Source: Prevotella sp. (lineage in GTDB: Bacteria > Bacteroidota > Bacteroidia > Bacteroidales > Bacteroidaceae). From it: 64,000 bases of DNA. The position numbers and the translations under genes are program-made. The notes under the pieces were generated by a model that ran no database searches, was not told the DNA's origin, and saw only the letters and a program-made list of their open reading frames with translations. The DNA lies in the NCBI GenBank assembly GCA_017430675.1, contig JAFRMM010000161.1, positions 10,970 through 74,969 on the forward strand. Direction: 5' to 3'. Shown here piece after piece: positions 8,273 through 16,591 of the stretch; within the stretch, counting starts at the first letter, position 1, and every line of letters starts with the position of its first letter.

Positions 8273-9346
8273 TTAATTTAACAACTGATAGAGCATATAC
8301 AGCACATAAGTGAAAAGCAACACACATACCACGGAAATCGTAGTGATGGCGACCTTCAGGATACGACGTGCTTTCTGTGAACGCTGATCCTCTTCCGAGA
8401 GTTGCGGTTTCACCGTCTCCTCCACAGGCACATTCTCCAGTTTCGTCTGATTGATGAACTCTATGGCATTGACGAGGTTCTGATCATTCTCATTGATCAG
8501 TGTCGAGTATTTGGCGAACTTCACGAGATCAGCCGTCAGGAACAGATGACGCAACTCTGACAGCGCCTTCTCGTCCTGAGTGGCCATCAGTTTCTCAATA
8601 ATCTCACTGCTGGTCATCTCCATCGCATTGAAGCCATAGCGCTCCTCGATATACTTACGGAGTGTATCCGTCAGCCTGGTGTAGTATTCCTTTGAGTTCT
8701 CCGATGTCACCATCTTCTCAGCCTTAATCTGCTCAATTTCCTTCATGGCCTTCTGATGAGGTAACAGACGTTTGACAATTCGAATACGACTAATGATCGG
8801 CTTATTGTCGCGCAACCTGAGATAGAGGTAATAGCAGAAGGCCAGCAGTACAAGCAGCAGGACACTCAGCCAGAACGACAGGCTCCAGTCACTCCATTGG
8901 AAAGGATTATCCTGTACATCCTTTGGCCCAAAGAACTGTTCCACATTGGTTGTATCCACCTCAATCGTCAGTACTTTAAGGGCCAGACTCTTACTTTTAT
9001 AAGGCTTGCCATCTATCTTCACCGTCATGGGCGGGAGATAATATAAGGTGTCATCAAAGGATGTCAAGGTGTAGGCCACTGATCTGGCAACAAATCCGTT
9101 ATCAAGTTCTTTCTTTTCCAGTTCATGACTCGCCAGCACCTCCACACCTGGTGTGATGTACTCTGTGGGCTTGAACTGAGGGAACTCTATCTTCGCATTT
9201 TCCTGAGCATTGGCTGTCAACGTCACATGAGCCTGCTGGCCCACAAATATCTGAATGGAGTCAATCACTGCCTCCACCGATACTTGCGCAGATATCTGCA
9301 ACGTTCTCGCAACTAATATTATAAGAAGAATATATCTTTTCATCAA
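8273..9346 (-). CDS. BatD-like membrane protein of the moxR operon
   Basis: A 357-residue protein. It has a signal peptide (1-20, ending ISA), an extracytoplasmic beta-rich domain (about 22-130) reminiscent of one BatD repeat, a helix at 157-177, a cytoplasmic basic and helical region (180-325), and a second helix at 331-355. Its position between the DUF58 gene and batA is typical of Bacteroidales MoxR/Bat loci, where a protein of this build is conserved but unnamed. It overlaps the DUF58 gene by four bases. I infer that it helps connect the cytoplasmic MoxR and DUF58 proteins to the periplasmic Bat proteins. No enzymatic motif is visible. Confidence 0.72.
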   Translation of the reverse strand: MMKRYILLIILVARTLQISAQVSVEAVIDSIQIFVGQQAHVTLTANAQENAKIEFPQFKPTEYITPGVEVLASHELEKKELDNGFVARSVAYTLTSFDDTLYYLPPMTVKIDGKPYKSKSLALKVLTIEVDTTNVEQFFGPKDVQDNPFQWSDWSLSFWLSVLLLVLLAFCYYLYLRLRDNKPIISRIRIVKRLLPHQKAMKEIEQIKAEKMVTSENSKEYYTRLTDTLRKYIEERYGFNAMEMTSSEIIEKLMATQDEKALSELRHLFLTADLVKFAKYSTLINENDQNLVNAIEFINQTKLENVPVEETVKPQLSEEDQRSQKARRILKVAITTISVVCVLLFTYVLYMLYQLLN

Positions 9347-10212
9347 CTTCTCTGTTTAAACAACATCAGCAGGGATTTCACGAAATCCTCGTTTGTGGCG
9401 ATGCTCACATTGTCAACATTACTCTTATTGAAAGTATCCTGTAGTTCTGCCTGACGGTTCATCCAATATCTTTGATATGCCTGGCGCAGACGCTTGGAGC
9501 CCGTATCCACATACTGTTCATAACCCGTCTCTGCATCCACCACCTTCATCAGTCCGACATCCGGCAACTCTCTGGCACGCTGGTCATAGACCTGTATTGC
9601 CACCACATCATGCTTACGGTTACATATCTGCAAAGACTGCTGAAAATCATTACGGACATAGAAATCACTGAGGATGAATGCCGTCGTACGGCGTTTCTGT
9701 ACGCTCGACAGGAACTCCACAGCCTGCTTTACGTCCGTCCGCTTGGATTCCGGCTGGAAGTCAAGCATCTCACGGATGATATAGAGGATATGCTTACGGC
9801 CCTTTTTAGGTGGGATATACTTTTCAATCTTATCGGAAAAGAAAACCACACCAATCTTATCATTGTTCTGGATGGCGCTGAAAGCAATGGTAGCAGCAAT
9901 CTCCGTCACCATGTCGCGCTTCATCTGCTTCTGTGTGCCGAAATCCAACGATCCACTAACGTCGATCAGCAGCATCACCGTCAGTTCGCGCTCTTCCTCA
10001 AACACCTTGACGTAAGGGCGGTGGAAACGGGCAGTCACATTCCAGTCGATATCCCGCACATCATCACCGAACTGATACTCGCGCACCTCACTAAAGGCCA
10101 TCCCCCTACCCTTGAAGGCGGAATGGTACTGGCCAGCGAAGATGTTTGAACTCAAGCCACGGGTCTTGATCTCAATCTTACGGACTTTCTTGATGATCTC
10201 TGATGTTTCCAT
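9343..10212 (-). CDS. DUF58 protein with von Willebrand A fold
   Basis: A 289-residue soluble protein of the DUF58 family, the usual partner of MoxR ATPases. The family motif REYQFGDDVRDIDWN lies at 44-58 and a MIDAS-type DVSGS at 84-88, so it should bind a divalent metal. There is no signal peptide or membrane helix, so it is cytoplasmic. The short gap to moxR is filled entirely by a 10-bp repeat array (10220-10254), which places that array right at this gene's translation start. Confidence 0.88.
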   Translation of the reverse strand: METSEIIKKVRKIEIKTRGLSSNIFAGQYHSAFKGRGMAFSEVREYQFGDDVRDIDWNVTARFHRPYVKVFEEERELTVMLLIDVSGSLDFGTQKQMKRDMVTEIAATIAFSAIQNNDKIGVVFFSDKIEKYIPPKKGRKHILYIIREMLDFQPESKRTDVKQAVEFLSSVQKRRTTAFILSDFYVRNDFQQSLQICNRKHDVVAIQVYDQRARELPDVGLMKVVDAETGYEQYVDTGSKRLRQAYQRYWMNRQAELQDTFNKSNVDNVSIATNEDFVKSLLMLFKQRS

Positions 10213-10219
10213 AATTCTT

Positions 10220-10254
10220 CTAGGCGATCCTAGGCAATCCTAGGCGGTCCTATG
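10220..10254. repeat. 10-bp CTAGG tandem array, copy A
   Basis: Three exact 10-bp steps (ctaggcgatc, ctaggcaatc, ctaggcggtc) plus a partial unit fill the gap between the moxR stop and the DUF58 start. Read in the gene direction, the units are CCTAGGATTG and CCTAGGATCG, the same as in array C at 49270. See also array B at 17631. Confidence 0.85.
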
Positions 10255-11250
10255 TTAAGGGACTTCGACCTTATTGATAATCTTTGAGACGATTTCCTCA
10301 CTGGTGATATTGCTGGCTTCGGCCTCATAGGTCAGACCGATACGATGGCGCAGCACATCATGAGCCACGGCACGTACATCCTCAGGAACTACATAGCCAC
10401 GACGCTTGATGAAAGCGTATGCGCGGGCAGCCTTGGCAAGGTTGATGCTGGCACGGGGCGAACCACCGAAAGAAATCATATCCTTCAAATCCTTCAAACC
10501 ATAACGGTCAGGATAACGGGTGGCAAACACAATATCTGCAATATACTGTTCGATCTTCTCGTCGATATACACCTCCCGAACCACGCCACGGGCCTTCAGG
10601 ATCTCTTCGGCTGTCGTCACAGGCGTCACCGTCGGCATCTCACCAGCGATATTCTCACGGATAATCTTCTTTTCCTCGTCCAGAGAAGGATAGTCGATGA
10701 CCACTTTCAGCATGAAACGATCGACTTGTGCCTCGGGCAACGGATAGGTACCCTCCTGCTCTATCGGATTCTGTGTAGCCATCACGAGGAAGGGATTGGG
10801 GAGTTGGAAGGTGGAACTGCCAATGGTCACCTGTTTCTCCTGCATGGCTTCGAGAAGTGCACTCTGCACCTTTGCCGGTGCACGGTTGATCTCATCTGCC
10901 AATATGAAGTTGGCAAACACCGGACCCTTCTTCACCTGGAACTTCTCATCTTTCTGTGAATAGATCATCGTACCGATGACATCTGCAGGAAGAAGATCGG
11001 GCGTGAACTGGATACGGCTGTAGTCTGAGTCTATCAACTGCGAAAGGGTCTTGATAGCCAATGTCTTGGCAAGTCCAGGTACACCTTCCAACAGAATATG
11101 TCCATCACTCAGCAGTCCGATAAGCAGTGAATCTACGAGATGCTTTTGTCCCACGATGACACGATCCATACCTGTCACCAGATTCGTCACGAATGCACTT
11201 TGTTGTTCTATCCGGATATTTAACTCACGGATGTCAATAGCTTCTGCCAT
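10255..11250 (-). CDS. moxR: MoxR-family AAA+ ATPase
   Basis: A 331-residue MoxR ATPase. Walker A is GVPGLAKT (56-63), Walker B with the helix after it is ADEINRAP (118-125), and the family sequence NPIEQEGTYPLPEAQ lies near residue 170. MoxR proteins act as chaperones that load or activate partners through VWA-domain proteins. Here the partners are DUF58, BatA and BatB, encoded directly downstream. It is the first gene of the operon, preceded by a TActTTTG promoter element at 11287-11294. Confidence 0.93.
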   Translation of the reverse strand: MAEAIDIRELNIRIEQQSAFVTNLVTGMDRVIVGQKHLVDSLLIGLLSDGHILLEGVPGLAKTLAIKTLSQLIDSDYSRIQFTPDLLPADVIGTMIYSQKDEKFQVKKGPVFANFILADEINRAPAKVQSALLEAMQEKQVTIGSSTFQLPNPFLVMATQNPIEQEGTYPLPEAQVDRFMLKVVIDYPSLDEEKKIIRENIAGEMPTVTPVTTAEEILKARGVVREVYIDEKIEQYIADIVFATRYPDRYGLKDLKDMISFGGSPRASINLAKAARAYAFIKRRGYVVPEDVRAVAHDVLRHRIGLTYEAEASNITSEEIVSKIINKVEVP

Positions 11251-11286
11251 AATATTTACTCTTTTATTGTTTCCTTAATTTGACCG

Positions 11287-11294
11287 CAAAAGTA
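11287..11294 (-). promoter_or_regulatory. -7 element of the moxR/Bat operon promoter
   Basis: On the minus strand this reads TActTTTG, 37 bases upstream of the moxR start, matching the Bacteroidetes -7 consensus. No clear TTTG is visible at the -33 position. Confidence 0.62.
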
Positions 11295-11340
11295 GTGAAT
11301 AAATGGGATTATCCATGCATTTACCTGTCTAAATAATATT

Positions 11341-11380
11341 AAAAAAGTTTCCCAAAACCTAAGTTTTAAGAAACTTTTTC
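11341..11380 (-). terminator. Terminator after the HU-LysM gene
   Basis: A 10-bp stem, AAAAAGTTTC (11342-11351) with GAAACTTTTT (11370-11379), has A-rich and T-rich outer sides. It can terminate the minus-strand ftsY-rimO-HU transcript. Confidence 0.65.
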
Positions 11381-11389
11381 ATTCTATCC

Positions 11390-12640
11390 CTATTCCTTCA
11401 CAGTCTGCGGCTTCTTTTTCTTCTTCAACTGTAGTTTCGGAATCTTGATTTCCTGTCCAACCTTCAGTTCCGAAGAGACTTTCAGACCATTATAAACCTC
11501 CATATAGCACTCCATATCAGGACCTAAGGTACGGCGTGATATCTTGAGGATGTTATCCCCTTCTTTCGCCTTGACAATACGGTCTGTTCCTATAATTTTA
11601 TAGGCACCGGTGCGTACACGCGCATCCATGGCCTCATACTTGGCAGGATCGACTTCATACTGGGTTATTTCCTGTTGTGGAGCAGGTTTCGTTTCAACGG
11701 GCTTTGGAGCCTCAGGCTTCACTTCTGGAGCAGTCCCCCGCTTAGCGGGTTTCACGTTGGTGGCTACGGTGTCCTTGGGAGCCTGTTCCTTCACTGGTGT
11801 GACAGGCTTCGCAGAAGGTACTACCGCCTTCTTAACCTTCATAGTATCTGGTTGTTCTACCTTCGCCTCATCCTTTGACATGAGATTGGTCAATGGGTAA
11901 TAACTGCCTATGAGATATCCGCCAATAAGTCCCAACAGACAGGCAATGAGTGGAATCAGCCATTTCTTCCTGTTGGAGTCTTCTTCCAATTCAACATAGG
12001 CAGATTCTTCCTCTGGCTCAGCATCTGATTCTTCCTCAGGTTCTGGAGCAGGTTCCTCCTCAGGCTCTGGAACAGTTTCCAGCCCGGATGCGGGTTCCGA
12101 CTCTGGGGAAGGTTCAGATAACATTTCTGGTTCCAAAGTTGGTCCTGGTTCGGGAAGTGGCTCAGGCTCGGGTTCAGGTTCTGGCTCCAGTTTAGCCTCC
12201 TCGCCCAAGACAATCGGAATCTCATTAGAGGGTCCATGTGTTCCAAAATCTACCAATGGCATTAATGACGGGTCATCAACATTCTCTTCCTCCGTGGTAC
12301 CATCCTCGAAATCCACCCCATCCTTCAGTACGACAGTTTCGAACTGCGAGAACGGCTTATTCACCAGTTCCCTCATCAGTGCATCCGGGGTGAACGTGAT
12401 CTTATTATGACCTTCTATCAGCACCCGCTCACCAGAATTGACATTCACGCTCTCACGGGCATCCACATCGATAATCTTAAAGGTGCCAAGTCCCTTGACC
12501 TTAACGATCTTGTCACGATCCAGTGCCTGTTGGATAATATCAAACATGGCATTGGCAAATGCAACAGCATCTTTCTTCGTCAGTTCATGACGCTCCATCA
12601 GCGTCTTGACCATATCCTGTATCGTCATCTTTCCCATCAC
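11390..12640 (-). CDS. HU-domain / transmembrane / LysM protein
   Basis: A 416-residue protein of unusual architecture. Residues 1-95 form an HU/IHF-like DNA-binding domain, with [11 protein letters not shown] at 46-56 and an arm region at 60-80. Residues 100-225 are very acidic, with Pro-Glu repeats. A single membrane helix spans 227-247, preceded by NRKK. Residues 250-340 are Lys/Pro-rich, and 353-402 form a LysM domain ([15 protein letters not shown]...IKIPKL). The topology predicted from the positive charges before the helix puts the HU domain in the cytoplasm and LysM outside, where it would bind peptidoglycan. It overlaps the preceding HU gene by four bases. Proteins of this kind are annotated in Bacteroidetes as HU-family, but their role is not established. 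A nucleoid-to-wall tether is my inference. Confidence 0.82.
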   Translation of the reverse strand: MMGKMTIQDMVKTLMERHELTKKDAVAFANAMFDIIQQALDRDKIVKVKGLGTFKIIDVDARESVNVNSGERVLIEGHNKITFTPDALMRELVNKPFSQFETVVLKDGVDFEDGTTEEENVDDPSLMPLVDFGTHGPSNEIPIVLGEEAKLEPEPEPEPEPLPEPGPTLEPEMLSEPSPESEPASGLETVPEPEEEPAPEPEEESDAEPEEESAYVELEEDSNRKKWLIPLIACLLGLIGGYLIGSYYPLTNLMSKDEAKVEQPDTMKVKKAVVPSAKPVTPVKEQAPKDTVATNVKPAKRGTAPEVKPEAPKPVETKPAPQQEITQYEVDPAKYEAMDARVRTGAYKIIGTDRIVKAKEGDNILKISRRTLGPDMECYMEVYNGLKVSSELKVGQEIKIPKLQLKKKKKPQTVKE

Positions 12641-12924
12641 TTGGTTCCTCCATTCTTTACACGCTCTTTCCAGTTTGCATTGGGCTTAAAATTGAGCACC
12701 AATTTTGGCGGAACAAGCATACGCTGACCCGTGGATGGATTCACCATGATTCGCTCCAACTTTTTCTTGACCTCAAAAGTCCCGAAAGTCGGTACGACCA
12801 CAGTACCGTCTTCCTGGAAATGGTCTCCCATCGTCTGAATGATGACATTCACCATTTTCTGCGTGTCGTCGAGTGTATAACCCGTCTTCTCCGCTAATTC
12901 TGCGATATAATCTTTGTTAGTCAT
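12637..12924 (-). CDS. HU-family DNA-binding protein
   Basis: A 95-residue stand-alone HU/IHF-type protein: N-terminal helices with [15 protein letters not shown], the [11 protein letters not shown] saddle strand at about 44-54, and an arm region containing NPSTGQRM before the C-terminal strand. It lacks the membrane and LysM parts of the next gene. The two overlap, so they are probably made together and may form heterodimers through their HU domains. Its start overlaps the rimO stop by four bases. Confidence 0.88.
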   Translation of the reverse strand: MTNKDYIAELAEKTGYTLDDTQKMVNVIIQTMGDHFQEDGTVVVPTFGTFEVKKKLERIMVNPSTGQRMLVPPKLVLNFKPNANWKERVKNGGTK

Positions 12925-14228
12925 ATATGATTATTGATTGTTGATCCGTATAAGTCAAATTCCTCCGAATCAGTGATCTTCACTTCATAAAAGTTGCCGA
13001 TAGTCAGTCTCCGTTCTGAGGCGGGGATGAGCACCTCGGGATCCACCTCTGGAGAACAGTATTCTGTCCGTCCCACATAATAGTCACCTTCCCTGCGGTC
13101 GATGATTACCTTCAGTATCTGACCTATTTTGTCTGCCTCCAGTTCCGCACTGACATTCTGTTGGATGCGCATCAGTTTGTCAAGCCGGTACCGCTTTACA
13201 TCCTCTGGCACATCGTCTTCATAGTGCTGGGCGGAATAAGTTCCTTCTTCCTCAGAATAGGCAAAGGCACCCATCCTTTCGAAACGGGCCCATTTCACGA
13301 ATTCCTTCAGTTCCTCGAAGTCCGCCTCCGTCTCTCCAGGGAAACCTACCATCAAGGTGGTACGTATATGAATCCCGGGCACTTCCTTGCGCAGGCGCTC
13401 GATCAGTTCGTAGGTTTCTGCCTTTGTCACATGGCGCTGCATTCTTAACAGCATATTGTCAGAGATATGCTGCAGGGCAATGTCCAGATATTTACAGACA
13501 TTCTTCTTCTCCCGCATCACACGGAGCAGATTCCAAGGGAAATGTGTCGGATAGGCATAGTGCAGACGAATCCATTCCACACCAGGGATATCCGCCATCT
13601 TCTCAATGAGTTCCGCAATATGCTGCTTGCCGTCGATATCTATACCATAATAAGTCAGTTCCTGCGCGATAACATTAAATTCCTTCGTACCATCGGCCAC
13701 CAACTGACGCACCTCGTCGAGAATCTCCTGCATCGGACGACTCTGGTGACGACCAGTAATCAAGGGAATCGCACAATAGGCGCAGTGACGGTCACAGCCT
13801 TCCGAAATCTTCAGATAGGCATAGTGGCGTGGCGTCGTGATATGACGCTTCCCTTCACAAGCCTCAAACTGATCCCCTTCGAGATCCTGGAGTAACTGCT
13901 TATAGTTGAACTTCCCATACCAGCCATCCACCTCTGGGATCTCCTTCTCCAAGTCGGCCAAATAACGCTCCGACAGACAACCCATGACAAAGAGTTTTTT
14001 TATCCTTCCTTCTGTCTTGGCTTGGGCAAACTCCAGAATGGTGTTGATACTCTCTTCCTTGGCATCAGCAATGAAACCACAGGTATTGACAACGACGATC
14101 TCGCCCTGAGGGTCATCACTATCGTGGGTACAATGATAACCACCCGCCTCGAAGAGCCCCATCAGGATCTCAGAGTCCACCAGGTTTTTCGAGCATCCAA
14201 GTGATATGATATCGACCGTCTTCTTCAA
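12921..14228 (-). CDS. rimO: Ribosomal protein S12 methylthiotransferase
   Basis: RimO, 435 residues, is a radical-SAM methylthiotransferase that modifies a conserved aspartate of ribosomal protein S12. It has the N-terminal UPF0004 domain with its three cluster cysteines (SLGCSKN, NTCGF, GCLSERY), the radical-SAM motif CDRHCAYC (CxxxCxxC), and a C-terminal TRAM-like domain ending in YEVKITDSEEFDLYG. It begins 10 bases after ftsY. Overlaps with the HU gene suggest one transcript. Confidence 0.95.
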   Translation of the reverse strand: MKKTVDIISLGCSKNLVDSEILMGLFEAGGYHCTHDSDDPQGEIVVVNTCGFIADAKEESINTILEFAQAKTEGRIKKLFVMGCLSERYLADLEKEIPEVDGWYGKFNYKQLLQDLEGDQFEACEGKRHITTPRHYAYLKISEGCDRHCAYCAIPLITGRHQSRPMQEILDEVRQLVADGTKEFNVIAQELTYYGIDIDGKQHIAELIEKMADIPGVEWIRLHYAYPTHFPWNLLRVMREKKNVCKYLDIALQHISDNMLLRMQRHVTKAETYELIERLRKEVPGIHIRTTLMVGFPGETEADFEELKEFVKWARFERMGAFAYSEEEGTYSAQHYEDDVPEDVKRYRLDKLMRIQQNVSAELEADKIGQILKVIIDRREGDYYVGRTEYCSPEVDPEVLIPASERRLTIGNFYEVKITDSEEFDLYGSTINNHI

Positions 14229-14238
14229 TGTTCAATCT

Positions 14239-15198
14239 TCAATGTTCAATATCAAACAACGAATCCACAAACTGTCGTTTGTTGAAAAGTTGCAGGTCCT
14301 CCATCCCCTCACCCAGTCCGATATATTTCACAGGCACTTTCAACTGGTCAGAAATACCTATCACCACCCCACCTTTGGCCGTACCGTCGAGTTTGGTAAT
14401 GGCTAACGACGTAATCTGGGTGACTGCCGCAAACTGCTTGGCCTGTTCAAAGGCGTTCTGACCTGTAGAACCGTCGAGCACTAGCATCACCTCGTCAGGC
14501 GCCTCTGGCAGCACTTTCTTCATCACGTCCTTGATTTTCTTCAACTCATTCATCAGTCCTACCTTATTATGGAGACGACCAGCCGTATCAATCAGCACGA
14601 CGTCGGCGCCGTTGGCCTTGGCACTGGAGAGTGTGTCAAACGCCACACTGGCTGGATCGCTGCCCATCTGCTGTTTCACGACGGGCACCCCTACCCGTTC
14701 GCCCCAAATACAGAGTTGCTCCACGGCTGCGGCACGGAACGTATCGGCAGCACCGAGATACACCTTCTTACCTGCCTGCTTGAACTGCCAGGCCAGTTTA
14801 CCAATGGTGGTGGTCTTACCAACGCCGTTCACACCAACGACAAGGATGACATAAGGCTTATGATCACCGGGCAAATCCCAGTTGTCATTGTCTTCCGTAT
14901 TGTTCTCTGCCAACAGGTCGGCAATCTCATCACGTAGGATAGCATTAAGTTCTGAGGTATTGACATATTTATCGCGGGCAACGCGCTCTTCGATCCTCTC
15001 AATAATCTTCAGCGTCGTATCCACACCCACGTCACTGGTGATCAGCACTTCCTCCAGATTGTCCAGCACATCATCATCGACCTTCGACTTGCCTGCTACG
15101 GCACGTGCCAGTTTATCAAACACACTCGTCTTGGTCTTCTCCAGTCCCTTGTCGAGTGTTTCTTTCTTTTCTTTATTGAAAAAACCAAATATTCCCAT
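14239..15198 (-). CDS. ftsY: Signal recognition particle receptor FtsY
   Basis: FtsY is the GTPase receptor that docks SRP-ribosome complexes at the inner membrane. At 319 residues it is the short form, starting MGIFGFFNKEKKE, a membrane-targeting amphipathic start. The NG domain has GVNGVGKTTTIGKLA (G1), DTFRAAA, DTAGR (G3) and TKLDG (G4). An upstream in-frame Met at 15264 is rejected, because the promoter -7 element (15219-15226) lies between it and this start. ftsY heads the ftsY-rimO-HU-HU/LysM unit. Confidence 0.94.
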   Translation of the reverse strand: MGIFGFFNKEKKETLDKGLEKTKTSVFDKLARAVAGKSKVDDDVLDNLEEVLITSDVGVDTTLKIIERIEERVARDKYVNTSELNAILRDEIADLLAENNTEDNDNWDLPGDHKPYVILVVGVNGVGKTTTIGKLAWQFKQAGKKVYLGAADTFRAAAVEQLCIWGERVGVPVVKQQMGSDPASVAFDTLSSAKANGADVVLIDTAGRLHNKVGLMNELKKIKDVMKKVLPEAPDEVMLVLDGSTGQNAFEQAKQFAAVTQITSLAITKLDGTAKGGVVIGISDQLKVPVKYIGLGEGMEDLQLFNKRQFVDSLFDIEH

Positions 15199-15218
15199 AT
15201 TGCCATGTATTACGACTG

Positions 15219-15250
15219 CAAAGATAATGCTTTTCGATGAAATGGACAAA
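15219..15250 (-). promoter_or_regulatory. ftsY promoter
   Basis: On the minus strand, TTTG (15247-15250) and TAtcTTTG (15219-15226) are separated by 20 bases. The -33 box sits inside the T-tract of the preceding terminator, so termination of the ribosomal-protein unit and initiation at ftsY overlap physically. Confidence 0.78.
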
Positions 15251-15280
15251 AAAAGAGGCTGCAAATTATCTGCAGCCTCT
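15248..15280 (-). terminator. Terminator of the rpmB-rpmG-DUF4295 unit
   Basis: On the minus strand, AGAGGCTGCA pairs with TGCAGCCTCT around the loop GATAATT (15254-15280), followed by a run of seven T residues (15248-15254). Confidence 0.9.
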
Positions 15281-15299
15281 CATTTTTATCTGAGAATAA

Positions 15300-15458
15300 T
15301 TAATTCTTGAAGAATTTCTGAACGTCCTCGTTGGGAACCATCTGCTCATCAAAGATGTAAGCACCCGTCTTGGGGCTCTTCACCATCTTGATTACCTTTG
15401 TGTAAGCGCGACCATCCTTTGAACCTTCATGGAGGTTAGCAACGGTTTTCTTTGCCAT
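15300..15458 (-). CDS. DUF4295 small protein
   Basis: A 52-residue basic protein starting MAKKTVANLHEGSKDGRAYT and ending VQKFFKN. A small ORF of this family sits after rpmG in most Bacteroidetes and is listed as DUF4295. Its co-location with L28 and L33 and its charge suggest a ribosome-associated protein, but that is inference. It starts 12 bases after rpmG and is followed by the terminator at 15248-15280. Confidence 0.85.
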   Translation of the reverse strand: MAKKTVANLHEGSKDGRAYTKVIKMVKSPKTGAYIFDEQMVPNEDVQKFFKN

Positions 15459-15470
15459 ACTTCAGTCGTA

Positions 15471-15662
15471 TTATTTAATCTCCTTGTGAAGAGTCATCTT
15501 CTTCAGGATGGGGTTATACTTCATCAACTCCATACGCTCCGGCGTATTCTTGCGGTTCTTCGTAGTCACATAACGGCTGGTTCCGGGCATACCACTGTTT
15601 TTATGCTCAGTGCATTCCAGAATCACCTGCACGCGATTACCCTTTGCTTTCTTGCTTGCCAT
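15471..15662 (-). CDS. rpmG: 50S ribosomal protein L33
   Basis: A 63-residue L33 with the family start [19 protein letters not shown] and the basic core [19 protein letters not shown]. The zinc-binding cysteine pairs of C+ L33 forms are absent, so this is the zinc-independent type. It is five bases downstream of rpmB. Confidence 0.95.
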   Translation of the reverse strand: MASKKAKGNRVQVILECTEHKNSGMPGTSRYVTTKNRKNTPERMELMKYNPILKKMTLHKEIK

Positions 15663-15667
15663 CGTTA

Positions 15668-15931
15668 TTAATCTCCTATCACTTTAATATCCTTCCAATC
15701 GACGAAGCCCTTGGCAACAGCATATTTCAATGCGGCATCAAGGCCAACTTTATTAATCATACGAAGACCAGCAGCACTAATCTTCAACTGAATCCAGCAA
15801 TCCTCTTCTACATAGTAGAACTTCTTGCTGAAAAGGTTGACGTCAAAACTTCTCTTCGTGCGATGCTTTGAGTGAGACACATTGCAACCAATCTGTGCCT
15901 TCTTTCCTGTAATTTGACAAATCTTAGACAT
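15668..15931 (-). CDS. rpmB: 50S ribosomal protein L28
   Basis: An 87-residue L28 beginning [20 protein letters not shown], with the basic SKHRTKRSF segment and a typical C-terminal [12 protein letters not shown] region. It is the first gene of rpmB-rpmG-DUF4295, with a promoter at 15983-16012. Confidence 0.95.
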   Translation of the reverse strand: MSKICQITGKKAQIGCNVSHSKHRTKRSFDVNLFSKKFYYVEEDCWIQLKISAAGLRMINKVGLDAALKYAVAKGFVDWKDIKVIGD

Positions 15932-15982
15932 TTCTATCTACTTTTTACTTGTGATTTACACTTACTTATTCCAAACAGGGTG

Positions 15983-16012
15983 CAAAGGTACACATTTTAG
16001 TCGAGATTCAAA
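15983..16012 (-). promoter_or_regulatory. rpmB promoter
   Basis: On the minus strand, TAccTTTG (15983-15990) has TTTG (16009-16012) 18 bases upstream. The leader to rpmB would be about 45 bases. Confidence 0.72.
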
Positions 16013-16049
16013 CGATTACAAGAACAGGAAAACGAAGAATTAATTTTTT

Positions 16050-16589
16050 TTAACCTTCAAGGACAGGTCTAGGGTTATCTTCTTCCTTCAAATAGTCGAG
16101 AAACAACTCCATTGCCTTGTTGGTGGCATTGGCTAGATTCACGTCACGCCCCTGATCCTCCTCCAGTTTCAGTGTCACAACCCTGTCCTGACTGCCGCAT
16201 GCGAGCCAGATGGTACCCACAGGGGTCTCCTTGGTGCCACCACCGGGTCCTGCCACACCTGTTGCCGAGATGGCATAGTCCGTATTCAGCGCCTTACAGG
16301 CGCCTTTCACCATGGCGATGGCAACCTCCTCACAAACAGCCGTTTTCTCCTCCAACAACTGGTGATCCACACCCAGCAGGTTCTCCTTAATCTCATTGAC
16401 ATAGGAGATAATGCCACCCTTGAAATACTTCGAGGCACCAGGCACGGCAATCATAGCCTCTCCTATGCGCCCACCCGTACAACTCTCAGCCGTACCGACG
16501 GTCTTCTCCGTCTCCCATAGGATATCGCTGACTTCCTTACTAATTACCTTACTTTCAAAATCCATATCTTTACTTTTTATCTTTTTCAT
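16050..16589 (-). CDS. pncC: CinA C-terminal-type amidohydrolase (nicotinamide-nucleotide amidase)
   Basis: A 179-residue stand-alone CinA C-terminal domain, which in other bacteria deamidates nicotinamide mononucleotide in pyridine-nucleotide recycling. Family signatures are TAESCTGGRIGE, FKGGIISYVNEIK and SATGVAGPGGGTKETPVGT. The first Met lies two bases after the tsaD stop. Met9 (16565) is an equally plausible start, since family proteins usually begin close to that point. It is the last gene of map-tsaD-cinA. Confidence 0.88.
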   Translation of the reverse strand: MKKIKSKDMDFESKVISKEVSDILWETEKTVGTAESCTGGRIGEAMIAVPGASKYFKGGIISYVNEIKENLLGVDHQLLEEKTAVCEEVAIAMVKGACKALNTDYAISATGVAGPGGGTKETPVGTIWLACGSQDRVVTLKLEEDQGRDVNLANATNKAMELFLDYLKEEDNPRPVLEG

Positions 16590-16591
16590 CC

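Noticed and set aside
10220..10254. CRISPR or REP array reading of the CTAGG repeats
   Set aside because: Units are 10 bp with no unique spacers and no cas genes, so it is not CRISPR. It is also shorter and more regular than REP elements.
12637..12924. HU gene as a fragment broken off the HU-LysM gene
   Set aside because: It is a complete HU-length protein in its own right with its own start overlapping rimO, so the two are separate genes.
15199..15264. Longer FtsY starting at 15264
   Set aside because: The ftsY promoter -7 element lies between 15264 and 15198, and MGIFGFF at 15198 matches the family start.
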